From Styela clava (Eukaryota; Chordata; Ascidiacea; Stolidobranchia; Styelidae): a stretch of DNA of 64,000 nucleotides. Each line of letters begins with the position of its first letter. Position 1 is the first letter of the stretch. The stretch is taken from contig NC_135255.1 of the NCBI RefSeq assembly GCF_964204865.1, positions 9,949,135 to 10,013,134 on the forward strand. The letters run 5' to 3'. Both the position numbers and the translations under genes were made by a program. Of the stretch, positions 34,151 to 47,000 are shown in pieces. The notes below the pieces were generated by a model. That model was not told the origin of the DNA. It made no database searches and was given only the letters and a program-made list of their open reading frames with translations.

Positions 34151-35629
34151 ATGAAAGTACCGATTGCTTGCTTCCTAGTTCTTATGGTTGCTGTAGGCAA
34201 ATCAAAGGGAAAAAGAAACAGACTCGTTGTACCAGGCAAGTGTATTTTTTTGTATGATTGACATTTTATATGGCTTTTCTATATTTTTCGGATCACCAAA
34301 ATCTTAAATTTTGACTGAGAAAAATCAGTGTGATTCACTATTTTTCCGTTCACCCTTTTGTGTTTAGTAAGTTTGTATTCTCTTCATTAATAAATCTAAT
34401 ATTAATATAATACTATGTAATAGATCTAGTATAATAATGATGAAAAGGGATTATTAAATCACCATAGCAACGGGAACATAAAGCGCGCCAATGAAACTGA
34501 ATTTTTATATCTTTATTTATTATCGTTAATGTTGTTTCGCGCGTTTACAGAACCTTTACCGGAGGAAGAATTTTGTCTAATAAGTTGCAAAGGGGCATGC
34601 TATTATCAAATACAAAGGACCGTACCTTTACAATGGCCAGGTGCAGACGGAGAATGCGATAACTTGCGCGAGGGTGGACATTTGGCGAACATATATAACC
34701 GAAGGTGTTACAATGACATTCGTGAAGCATTAATAAAACGGAAAAGCAGAGGACAATTTCTCATTGGAATGAAATACCAACAGGTATGCCAACCATCACC
34801 ATATTTTAGTCAACAGTCAGCCTACTGTTTGTGCATATTTTACCTGCAATACTCAAATATAGCTATTTCTTTATCGGCCTACTTTAAATGTTGCTATTTC
34901 AATCCCAATGATTTGGTAACATATATTTTTGTTTAAGATCTAATAATAATTTTGCAATTCTTATGGAGTCAGCAGAACCAATATTTATTTAAAATCAATT
35001 AATATTAGCTCATATTTTTCAAGTCTTTTTCGATTTTGTATGAATGACATACGTTTGTTCCAACGGTGTGGATGCTTTATTTGCGATATCTGTAATCAGC
35101 TTACTGAGCCAATAATAGTTTTAACCGTAATATGTGTACCAGGTTAGGCCATAATTTTATTCCGATTTTCTATATTTTAATTCTATTACGAGTTCGGGGA
35201 CTGTTTGTGTTAGCCAAGTGGATATACCCCCGCCCATAGGCTTCCGTCCCTTCACGTTCATACAATTTGATGTGAAGTAGGCAAACAAAATTAGTTACCT
35301 CCATATTAGTACACATACTTCTGGAGCACCAGGAATAGTGCTGGCTAATAATAATTGATGCCTTGCCTCAAAATCTCAGAGTTGAGCAAAATGTATAGCG
35401 TAATTATAAAACCTTGTTCTCATAGGAATTAAGCAACCTCGGAGACAAACTCAATTTATACAACAGCGAAGATCGAGTGAAAAATCCAAGATGGTATCGA
35501 AATCGACCTAATCGTATTGGTCAAAAAGAAATAGTTTTGATAATCGGCCAAAAACCAAAATTAAGTGGACTGAGAAATGTACTTGACGGTGGTCTGCATC
35601 AAAAAATCTTGTGTCAAGTCGAAAAGTAG
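34151..35629 (+). CDS. Small secreted C-type-lectin-like protein 2
   Basis: Three exons: 34151-34235 (85 bp), 34551-34783 (233 bp), 35426-35629 (204 bp, TAG), phases 1 then 0, 173 aa. The first intron starts with GC (CAG/gcaagt); the nearest GT would break the frame. Exon 1 is a signal peptide (MKVPIACFLVLMVAVG) followed by a basic KGKRNR stretch. Exon 2 has the lectin-like core (CKGACYYQI, QWPGADGECD, GHLANIYNRRCY, FLIGMKY). Exon 3 repeats the basic WYRNRPNRIG and the single late cysteine (ILCQVEK), as in lectin-like gene 1. Exon 2 has the same length as in the paralogue. An AATAAA signal is at 36056. It is a clear tandem paralogue; ligand unknown. Confidence 0.86.
35129..35330. repeat. MITE family M1, copy C
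   Basis: Left part ATATGTGTACCAGGTTAGG and inverted right part TAGTACACATACTTCTGGAG, with the central ATTCTATTACGAGTTCG block shared with copy B. It sits in intron 2 of lectin-like gene 2. The outer left end is truncated. Confidence 0.65.
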
Positions 35630-38050
35630 CGATATCAATGAAGAGAAAACTAAAGAAAAAATGCAATTCAATGTACTTCACTATGAAGAATGTACATTCA
35701 TATAAAGAAAGAATATAAAACCTCTGAAGAGCAATTGTGCCCACTGTCTCGTATCATATTTATAATAGTCAAGCATTTTTATATAAAAATATTGTATTTA
35801 TCAATCGTCTATCTTCAAAATATGGTTGGCCTATCTGTGAGATAAGATTCTGCTCTGCACATGTGCGATCGCCTGCACTTGAAATTTGAAAAATCTTCAG
35901 TTCGAATCTTATCATTGGAACACGTCGATAGTATTTTTTATTCTTGTAGAAGTCATACAGTCATATATATATTGTAATGCCTTATTTTCTTATTGCTACT
36001 GTTAGTATATTAAACTATAGTAAGTAATTTATAACAAGGTGCAATATTTTGCCTAAATAAAATAAATGTATTTAAAAAGTCTGTGAATGAATGTTATAAT
36101 ACCATGTAACTTTTTGCGTCAGTATGTAGAGTAGGCAAGACGTAAATGTCATGCGGGGCCGATTCATAGTCGTCCTCGTATTATGTCTTTATAACACTAT
36201 AGTAATAAATCGTCTTGATTGGGCAGATGAGACGGAGGGTACAAATTGTCCACGAGACCACGTCGGTTTTTAGACCCTTAGTCTTTTCACACCCCATCTC
36301 GCGCGAAAAACAAAAGTGTCATAATCAAACAATTTTTGAAGTTAGGTACAATGAAGTATTTTGTGAACTGAGCATAAAATCTCATTGGTCCTATTGTTTC
36401 CCTTGCAGCTCAGCAAAGTTCGGGGTATTCAAGTATTTTTTTCATTACTTCAGACAATATAAATATTAGTTTATTGCCGGAATGTCGGTGCGGATTGTTT
36501 TGGCGTGAACTACATAAAAGTAAATAGTGTAACAGTGATAGCATTTTCGAATCTGCATTGCGTTTGATTCCAACCAATTGTACCATCCCAAATCATGCTT
36601 GGCTAGCTATAGTGCCGACTATTGAACCGTATACAACGTCGCTGAGTGGTTTTCACTTTACATAGTCTTGTAACTTTGCATAACCCAAACATTGATTGAT
36701 CCACTGCCACCGTTATATGGAGATGTTCCCGAGAAATATAATACAATAACTACAAAAATCGTAGTAAAATATCGGGTTTGTAGGAATCGGGAAAAATCTG
36801 AAAAAAAAAAATATTAGCCCCCTGGCGATTTCTTCAATTTACGATTTACTGTAGAATTTGGTCAGAAATATTTGTGTTAATTTTCCAGATGGCCCTACCT
36901 GTACTCTGAAAACGAATTTGCAATTGAAACATCATTATTTTTCATACCTCAATTTCGTACTGCGTGGCTCCTGAATTTTGTTTGTTGCAGCCATCAGAAT
37001 TTAGGAGAGCAACCATATTTGAAATGTATGCTTACATTCAAGTACAAACTGATTCGTTGTCCGATATTTTGAAAAAATGTCCTAATGATTCACATATTTT
37101 ATATATTTATTTCTGTGTAATACGTTTTCATTTTGGAAAAGAATATGCCCTCTATTGAACTTACGCTGTCATTGTAAGCTACTATTCGTCGAAATAGAAA
37201 TGACTATTTGCTTTTCACCAATATCTACAAAAGCGGTTAAATGGCAAACATCAATTTCATATTTACAAAAAACCTCATTTCCAAGCACAATCCACAAAGT
37301 CAACATGTCGTTTTTAACTTCTTAATTTTTATTTCAATATTGATATTTCAACTGAGGGATCAATCAAAATAGTTGTAAAGCTGACAAGTAAGATGAAATG
37401 AAATTCAAACACTCAAACAGAAAAAAATTCAATATTGACCTGAAGCGGAATTATGTAATAAAATAGTACGCAGCTCTCAAGTCCTAGCAACAAGATAGAA
37501 GCAATAGTTTCTATAGCAACGGTCACATTCCGAGGACTTCGACCCAGAAAGGCTACACTACTGTGTTGGAAAAATCATATATTTTTTTATTAATAACTCC
37601 TCTAACTTTTTATGGAAATGTTTTGGTGAATATCGCTTCAAACTTTGATTAGAAAACCAGCTTGAAAACGTATACTCTCTTGAATATTTTTTTAATTTCA
37701 ACATTTTCCCTCTTTTATCTACGACCTCGATTTTCTTTATTTACATATCAGTTTGAGGAAAAGAGAGAAATAGTAAAATGGTCGAATACGTTGACGTGTA
37801 CCTAAACGGCAAACAGTGGAGAACGAACGACGATTACAAACCCTCATTTTCGAAATAGGCTCACTAATAGAGTAACAAGTGACAAAACGATTTTGGGATG
37901 TAATCATATCTTAGATTATGGAATATTATTTTAAGTGGTATTGTATTTTTTTTATTTCTAAATATTTTTGAAATACAAAAAGAAAACTTAATCTGAAGAT
38001 GTAATTTTGTAGATTGTATACGGATACATCCTGATCCTATATAGAAAAAT
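35630..38050. other. Intergenic region upstream of SLC5 gene 1
   Basis: Contains the 3' flank of lectin-like gene 2 and the presumed promoter of SLC5 gene 1. From about 37165 onward it shares blocks (such as TTCGTCGAAATAGAAATGA) with 59480 onward, upstream of SLC5 gene 2, so the tandem duplication included 5' flank. A 26-codon ORF at 37778-37858 (MVEYVDVYLNGKQWRTNDDY) could be an upstream ORF. No other gene seen. Confidence 0.45.
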
Positions 38051-41000
38051 ATGTCGGAATCTGGTTTTACCTTCTCTGTGGTGGATTACGTCGTGTTTGG
38101 ATTGATGTTGTTTTTATCATTTGCTATTGGAATATATTATGCATATCGTGAGCGCAACAGCAAGTCTGCGAATGAATATCTGAATGCTACAAAGTAAGAG
38201 GCACTTTTTTAAGAGTTTACCACAAGGAAACATATTATCTTGTTGAATTAATATTTTCCATATACTCGTCTACTGATATAATTTGATAATCTATAGTCAA
38301 TGTTACATTTTATTCTTTTAACAATCGTATTCGAGCATACTTCTTTTTAGATTGAATATTAAGAAAAATATATCAAGTGATTTAGAGGCGGATACAGATA
38401 ACAATGGATGTAGAACGAAATTAATGGCATTCAACAAAGCTAGATGAAAAAGATTTTGTATTCTAGACGATTTTAGTCAAATTGTATTTTCCAAACACAC
38501 TTTGACATAAACAACTTCCCAACAACAACTAGTTGTATTAGATTCATTCAATTAATAAACTGAAAAGATTTCTTTCATATCTATAACTCAAAAATCTATT
38601 TTTTCTGTCGTTGTTTATTTGTTATATTTCTTATACAGATCTATGTCGATGCTGCCGGTTGCAATATCATTATGCGTTACATATGAATCTTCCCTCAATT
38701 TACTCTCCATACCCGCGGAAATCTACTTATATGGGTCGATGGTTTCTTGGTAAGTTTTATCGTTAATACCGGAGTATGATATACAAGAAAAACCCGATAA
38801 AATATAGAAGAAAAAGTAATACAAATTTTTCCAAGAAACAAATTTCAGAGTAAACTCTATTTCAGGGGATTGATTGCAACAATAGCTTCGCCGTTACTAG
38901 CAGCGCACATTTTCGTGCCTACTTACCATGCAGCGGGGATAACAAGTGTATATGACGTAAGTACGCAAAATATATTATTTGCGTTAAAATATACTGGTTG
39001 GTGATATAAAAATAACAGTTTGATCACTTTTGTTTTAGTACTTGAGATTGCGATTCAACAGAGTGACACAAATTTTGGGTACTTTAACGTACATGTCGGG
39101 CGCGCTCGTATATTCTGGAGTCAACATGTATGCACCTGCTATTGCATTTGAAGCAGGTTTGATTTTATTTCATTAACTGTGTGAAGATGAGTTTCTTACA
39201 TTTCTATGTGTATACCTATACGTTAAGTATAAGAACCAATAGGTCAAATTAAATCGTAAGACATAAGGTGACCCAACAAGAACAGAATCCATAAATTTAT
39301 TACTTACTTCAATGAAAATGGATGTGTTTATTCAATTTTGTTTGCATTTAAACCCGTGTTTGTATGTATACCCGAAAGTTTCAGAAATTCAGGACGCTTG
39401 GAACAAAAGTTATGTTCCGTATAAAATATGTCCAAAATGACCTCCTCGGCGTTTGATAAAGACTGCATCTGTTGCGCAAAATTGCCAATCACTCACTAGG
39501 TTTTCTGCAGAAATGTACTTTCTGCAGTCGGGATATGTCAATAGCACGTAATGTTTACTCGGAAACAGCACCTCCGAATAAAATTTTAAAGTGCGCGACA
39601 TGGGCAACCATTACCGAACATGCAGCCTGAAACCAAAGACAAGTGATTTGAGGCGTTTAAAATAGATTGAATATCAGTTCAGAAAAAATAATAATATTGT
39701 TACATTCACATTTACAAAAATTCTTTCTTCCAGTATCTGGTTTCAATATTTGGGGAAGTATTCTCTCCTGCGGCGTTGTTTGCGTTTTTTACACAACTTT
39801 TGTAAGTATTTCAAACAATTTTGCATTTGTTACTACAGCTTTTGTCGGATTAAGGTTTTATTTGCTGTGTTCTCGAGTTTGAAAAGAGCGAAATTTTAAA
39901 AATATAGAGGCAAAGAAAAGGGTCTCAGAATATCTTATAAAAACTAACTGAGTAAAAGATGTTGATCAGACTCTTTGATTTATGGGTACGAAAAATAAAA
40001 ACGTTAAGTAGTCAAGAGAAGAACAATGAAAAACATGATTCCAATTAAACCATTTTTCATAATATACGATTTCCAAGCATTAATCACTACATTAAATCAA
40101 ATAAATAACTTCTATTTTTAGTTATCCATTTTATATATATATATGAAGAAGTTGTCATTTTGACAGAACACGTAATTAGACAAATATGCTCGTTTGTCAA
40201 AACATTTTTCTTGCCTATTATTATCTGATACTCTGCCGTCAGTTTTTTACGTTCAATTATCCAGAATATAATTATTTTAGGGTGGATTCAAAGGAATCGT
40301 ATGGACGGATGTGTTTCAATCATTCGTAATTGTAATTGGTGTCATAGCTGTCGTTATTAGAGGCGTTATGATAAATGGAGGATTTGCAGAAATTTGGAAC
40401 GCCGCTTATGAAGGAGGAAGAATCGATTTTGTGCAGTGAGTGAATTTATATATAATAATGCAGTTACAGTATAATGACTGAAATATCATAATGCAGCGTT
40501 TCAGTCATACCAGTTGTGGACGGATACTTATCTTCGTATTTATTCATTTCTCTGAAAACATTGCAAGCTGTATAATGAATATCATTTAGAAGTATGTTGA
40601 CCTATTGTATGTGTCTTTTCTCGATATATTGTGGTATGAATAAAGCAAGGGCCAAACCTCATTGCGCGGCCACATTGTAGATGACAGTTACCTACATTTA
40701 TTGGGAAGTAATTGTCAATTACGTTTTCCGAACCGGCCAAAATAATCTTAATTAAAAATCAATAATAATTCATTGTGCTTACAAACCAGGCTTGTCTACG
40801 AGACATATTTTTCTCTCCCATCCCTCAGCAATTTATGTCTGTCCTATCCCATGGAATTCTCATTGGAATACAATTCAATAAAACTTATTAAATTTATGAA
40901 AATTTCGGAGTGTCTACTACAGTGGTTCTCAACCTTTATTCTTTCGTGGCTCACGTCCCATGCACTGTGGCCCATTAACGTTCATTATGCAAGGGAAAAA

Positions 41001-44000
41001 CTACAAAAAATCTTTTTGCTAAAATAATTCCTTCCACTTTGAAAATGAAAAATATACTATTTATTAGCTATAAACAGCATTATCATTCATTTCTAATACA
41101 ACCAAATTTAATTAATTTATCAATAAGTCTAACAATTTTTAATGGATTTGTGGCCCAGCTGAAAATAGCTCTGTAGCCCAGCAGTTGGCCATGGCCCACT
41201 GGTAGAGAACCGGTCTCTACAAAAAGACATAAAAAATTTATTGACTTTCTTAACTTTAAAATTCAGAAGTATTTTCTAATTATGACAATTAAGTATCCCT
41301 TTGGCACTCTTATTCTATTTCTGAGTCACTCTGCCCATTCAGCAAATTATAAATTACCTGCTTATCGACTGTTTCTAATAATTCAGTTAAATTGTGTAAT
41401 TATTTAATCATTTTTTTTATGTTACATACAATTCTCATGCACACATAGTTTATAACAGTAGCAGGTAACATCCGTTTTTATAACTAAACAACAATCCGGC
41501 GCACTGAATAAACGCTCTACTACTGCCTATGGCACTGGTATGGGCAATGGCCAAAACAATTTTTGCACCAGCTTTTAGAAGTGGATACCTGTGTTCATTT
41601 TTCCAATAATCTAATGGTTGTGAATTTGGTTGCCGTGATTTTTTACACATGAAACAAAACAAATAAGTAGAAGGGAGAGTAAAAAACATGTAAAAGTTAA
41701 AAAAATATAAAGACTGAAGAATAAATCTGACGTAATCTAGTTGGCATGACATAGCTTCTGGCCCATGGGAAATACAAATGCTGCGTGCTTTCTAGGGCTG
41801 GAATGGTTAACGGTAACCGATTATATATGGTTAACGGTTACGATTTATTCCGACCTTTAACTGACATCTTAGGTACATATCACCTTTATACTGTACAATT
41901 TCTTCAACAATGATTAGTTCATCGCAAATTCAGTTCCGTCATCGTTTAATTTAAAAGAATATCACTAACTGTATCGATAAGCATCCAAAAATGTAAAAAA
42001 AAACTAGTACTTTATTGCTGATCATGAAAATTTGACCAAGATAGGTTCGGAATCAGTTTCCGGTCAGAAAATATAATTCATGATTTTATAGCAAGTGTGT
42101 CTAACACTGAAAGTTTTGTTTCACAAATGACCTTTAGTAACGGAGTCGGTTTTACTAAAATACTTTCATATGTCCGAAGTACGCTGCATATCTCACGCAG
42201 TAGAGCAACCATGAAACTATGTCTATATCAGTGAATAATTGTAAGATTAATTTTACCCGGTTAACGGTTAAAGTGTTTCCCATCCCACGGGATGTTTCCC
42301 ATGGGAATCCCCGCCTTGTACGAACTATTAATTCAATAGAAAATGCATATCTGAATCATGATCAAAATTAAACAAAAATATTGTTATATTATTTATTGTT
42401 CAAGTTTCGAAACTGATGTTCGGATTCGACATACATTTTGGTCAGTGGCGTTAGGCTCTCTCATAACCGCCACAGCTGCGTACGGAACGTCTCAAACAGC
42501 CGTTCAGAGATTTTTGAGTTGCAAAAGTCTGAAAGAATCACAAATGTAAGTTCATTTAAAAACCAGTAATAATTTAGTTATAAACGCCAGTTCAGGCAAT
42601 TACTCCACCAAAATTGAACGAAACTTGTTGAATCGAATCCACGAAGGCTAATTCCGTACTCGTTTGGAATCAGACCTGATCAGGAATAACGACATGAACT
42701 TAACTATAAATTAACTCCAATAAAAAAAAATCTATCTCAGTAGAATAATCTACTCGAGGATCGCTGATATTTAGTCCTCACGACTCTTATAGTTTGGTAA
42801 GTTGCAATGAAATGGTGATGGTTATTGTAACGATATTCATATCTAATTTTATTTTACTGAAAGCAACAAAAGTCACCTATATCTGTTATATATATAAACA
42901 TGCATCATTCAGCTACGCTATAATATAAGATACTAATTTTAAAAGTAAGTTAAAATATAGATATCCCGAAATATGCAGACCAATAAATAAATAATTGATT
43001 GGTTTTTGGGTTCGTAAACTCTGTTTTCCGTGAATCAATTCATTGTAGGGGAAGGTGGGGTACGTTGGGACATGGGGCACAGTGGAAAATCAGCTATCAC
43101 ACTGATACTATATCCGCAATCCTGTCCGCGGCTCGATGTTCCAATCCGCCCTTCGGTGAGTTACAACGTCCCCGCGAACGGACAACGGACGGGTAGAGCG
43201 GCGCAAGCTATGGGGTGAAATTGGTTTTGGAAGGTTGAAAAAAAAATTTCACCGTTCCAGTTTTTTCTTTTTTTTTAGTTTAGCCTTTCCAACGAGACAA
43301 ACCATCGTCTGATATTCTTTAGCGTCAGTCCACTGTAAAATATTCCTAACGTTAGCGAGTGGCTGTGCCTTCCGAATTTTGCCGTGGGATGGTCTGAAAA
43401 TATTTGTTTCCTATGGGGAACAATGGACCGGGGTTCAGTGGGACATGCTCTACAGGGCACAATTCGACAGTGTTTGATACAATAAGTGCTTAGAGACTTA
43501 GAGATGCGTTATATCTTGTGTAATATAATGGTTTCTTTCGACCCATGGCCCAATATGGAATATATTCGAGAATCAATAATATTTCCAAATTTAGATTCGA
43601 GGAAGGAAATAATCAAATTTTTTTGCAAAATGTTTTGTCAAAATATCTGAACAATTTCAGTTGAACATTGATTTTAAAAATATTAAATCTTCAAATTCGA
43701 AGTCCCCCCGTACTTTAGACGATTATGCTGATTAATTGCTTATTTTTAAGGGCATACTTCGTTGAATTTTGACAGACTGACCCATTGTGCCCCAGGGTCT
43801 GTCCGATTGTGCCCCACAAGTGGGGTACAGTGGGACACTTGACAGACGTTTTTCAAAGCATTTTGGTAGTAAGATGTGTGTCGCAAGGGAATTTCTTTGT
43901 TGCTGAATAAAAACTACATTTACCCCTCTATGCATTAGTCCCGCAAACTTAAGAGAATATGCAGAATTAACGGCTCAAAATATGCAAAAGAAAAAAAGTG

Positions 44001-47000
44001 TCCCAACCTTCCCCACTTTCCCCTACTATGTTAACTTACTTGAAACAGGCATATTTTACCGTTTCATACATTTGGAGTTTTTAATATAGTCAAGCTAAAA
44101 TATATGACTAATTCGTAAAAACATCAACTTCAGGACTGCAGTGGTAAACGTCGTTGGCCATATTTTATTGTATGGAATATCGTTCCTAATGGCAATCGTT
44201 GCTTACTCGCATTACAGAGGATGTGATCCGCTTGAGCGAGGATGTATCAGCAAAATTGATCAGGTTTGTATTTTTTTACTGGAATCATTTGTTGCGTATT
44301 TATTCATTCTGATTGTGAATTCTAAAACTTAAATTGACCATATCCTGAAATTTAGCAATTCGCTGAAATACTTTTTGAAATGGCAATTCAGAAATTGTTT
44401 GTGATGAACGCCGTTAACATGCTTCAAATACAAATTGTATTATCTGCCTGCCTAATACCCCGTCATAATTTCCGTTCATATTTCTGAAAACTGAACGTGT
44501 TAAATCATTTGACATGGGCATTGAGATAATATAAAATTGTATCTATTTTGTGATACAAAGTTAAATTTAGTCAAAGATTTCCAAACTCCATTGTAACCTG
44601 ATATTGAAATGCTATAGGCTTCGCTGTGAATCTAACGTTACTCTATTTATAGTTGCTACAAATAGAGTAATATCGGTACGAAAGCGTATAGTCGCCGCGA
44701 CTTCGACTGACCACGCCACATCGTAACAAACGCGAAGCCGCCACACGGTGCAAACTCTTTTATATTTTGTTTACGTCATCACACACACACACACAAAAAA
44801 AACAAATCCCATAAATCCTACAAAAATTTACAAAATATTTAAAAGTAATAGGCTTCTGTCGACAACAAAAGTCTTTAACTACTGGAAATTTCGGAGTTAT
44901 TGTTTCAGCAATTAAAGAGAAAGCGATTTTGTCTTAACAACAAGAAAAAGCATTCGAACAACATTATACCAAAATGATCTATAGGTTTACTTCGTGTTCA
45001 ATAACGCTTATGTAATTATTGTATAAAGAACGATTTTCCGAATTTTGACCCCGGAAAGACTCTCTCTTTCTATACTTAACCTCTGCAAACAAATTATACT
45101 CCTATTTCGAGAGTATTTTCGCTAGTTGACGTATACACATCGGTTATGACCATCATTTCGATTCGTACTGTTCGGAACTGCTTGCTATTTAAAAATGCTG
45201 GTAATTCTAGCATATTTTATCCTTGGTTTCATTACTGCATCTAATTCTAAACTAAAATGTAACGAAGAAACAAATGACCATCTTTACGGAAATTTCGGAA
45301 ACATGATCATGCTCACAATCAAATCTGAAAATCTGTCTGAGAGGAGAAATGTTTGAGCGACTGCAAAGATTTAGATTGTTACGTGATCGTGAACATCTTG
45401 CTGATTAGCCAATGTTACGTAGAAAAAGAAGTAGAGGGACAGGGGAAACACCCTTTGCATAATAGTTTCCGCAGGAATAAAATAAACAATTTCATATTAA
45501 CAGATTATCCCACTCTTTGTAATGGATGTATATCATAACTACTACGGGATACCCGGGCTGTTTCTCGCCTGCATTTTTGCTGCGACATTAAGGTAAGTTA
45601 TGCCTTAGTTGCAAAAATCCACACATGGCGTGCAACAAATTATGGTCACATATAGATTTCAGGGTTCCATTACATTTGAACCCACGTACATTTGAACCCA
45701 TGGCAATTGAACCTGTATGCTATTGCACCTATGGAATTTTTTTTTTCTTTCGGATAGTTGAACCCACACTAACCCTAACCCATGGGTTTTAGCACCCGCA
45801 TATAGATTGAACCCGTGGATATACACATGGGTTCAAATGTACGTGGGTTCAAATGTACGGTCACCAGATTTCAGCGGTAAGGGGATTCATTAATTGGGAA
45901 AATATTCTTGAATGAATTTCATTCAAATACTCATGTATTCAAATTCATTAGCTCTTTTTTTTAGTTTTTGTAAATCCGGCATATACCTATTTCGGACCTG
46001 TTGAAGTATGCGCCCAAGATGGCGCACAACCTGAATTCAGGTTGTGTACAACTGTACAAGGTTAGGGTTCAGGTTGTGCGACATCTTGGTGCGCATACTT
46101 CAGGAGTACCTCTATTTCATCAGAATGCTGTGTATTCAGTTTTTAACGCAAACTATTATGCTTCTTGGGGCTTTAAATATTGAAAGGGTATTTCGTTTTG
46201 CAGTACGATTTCATCAACGATGAATGCATTGGCATCAGCAGCAATGGATAATATTGTTACACCTTATACGAAATTTAACGAGCGAACTCAATTTTATATC
46301 TCCAAAGGTGAATCCTACATCGTGAATAATAATATAGTAATTTTACATCTAGTTAATTCCGGGCCGGAATTAGAAGATCGGAGGCCATAGGCTATGCCAT
46401 TTGTGAGGGCCCTCTTCAACAGTGAGGTCGTAAAAAATCCATCATGACGTCAAAATAAACATTCCACGGTTTTTAAAATACTGATAATTTAAATTGTCAT
46501 TCCATTTTTTGTAATAAATGCTTTTACTATAAAAAAATCCCAAATAGTGAGGAAATAATAATTCTTAGATTCGTTGTTGCATAGGCCAATTGTCAAAGCT
46601 CTATATCGGTATTTTGACATCTTTTGCAAAAGTATTAAGGCATTCTCACATTCAAAACGGTTATTTAGTCTAAATTAGATTTGTATGTTTCGAATGTTAA
46701 AGGGAGTGTTTGGAATTGGGCCAAATGATTTATTTGACCGTATTTATTTTTTTCGCGTTGTGAAGGGTAAATATTTGGAAAATTATTATTACCTGAATAT
46801 AGTTCAAAATTGAATGTCGAGTACCCTAAGACTTGATGCGACAGCCTACCTTGCGTAATGATAAATCTGGCCCTGAATTTATCTAATATTGACAACAAAA
46901 CTTCAAAAAAAAAATAATGGGTTGATAACCGTCAATTTTATGAAGATAACTTTTTTCAAATAACGAAAATCTGTAAGGAATATCCCCCACGCAAACATTT

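Noticed and set aside
42999-43218. ORFs in the GC-richer part of SLC5 intron 7
   Set aside because: They lie inside the TAGGGGAA transposon and do not resemble a transposase.
45671-46110. Repeated short units suggesting a CRISPR-like array
   Set aside because: These are two palindromic MITEs in a eukaryotic intron; there are no regular spacers or cas genes.
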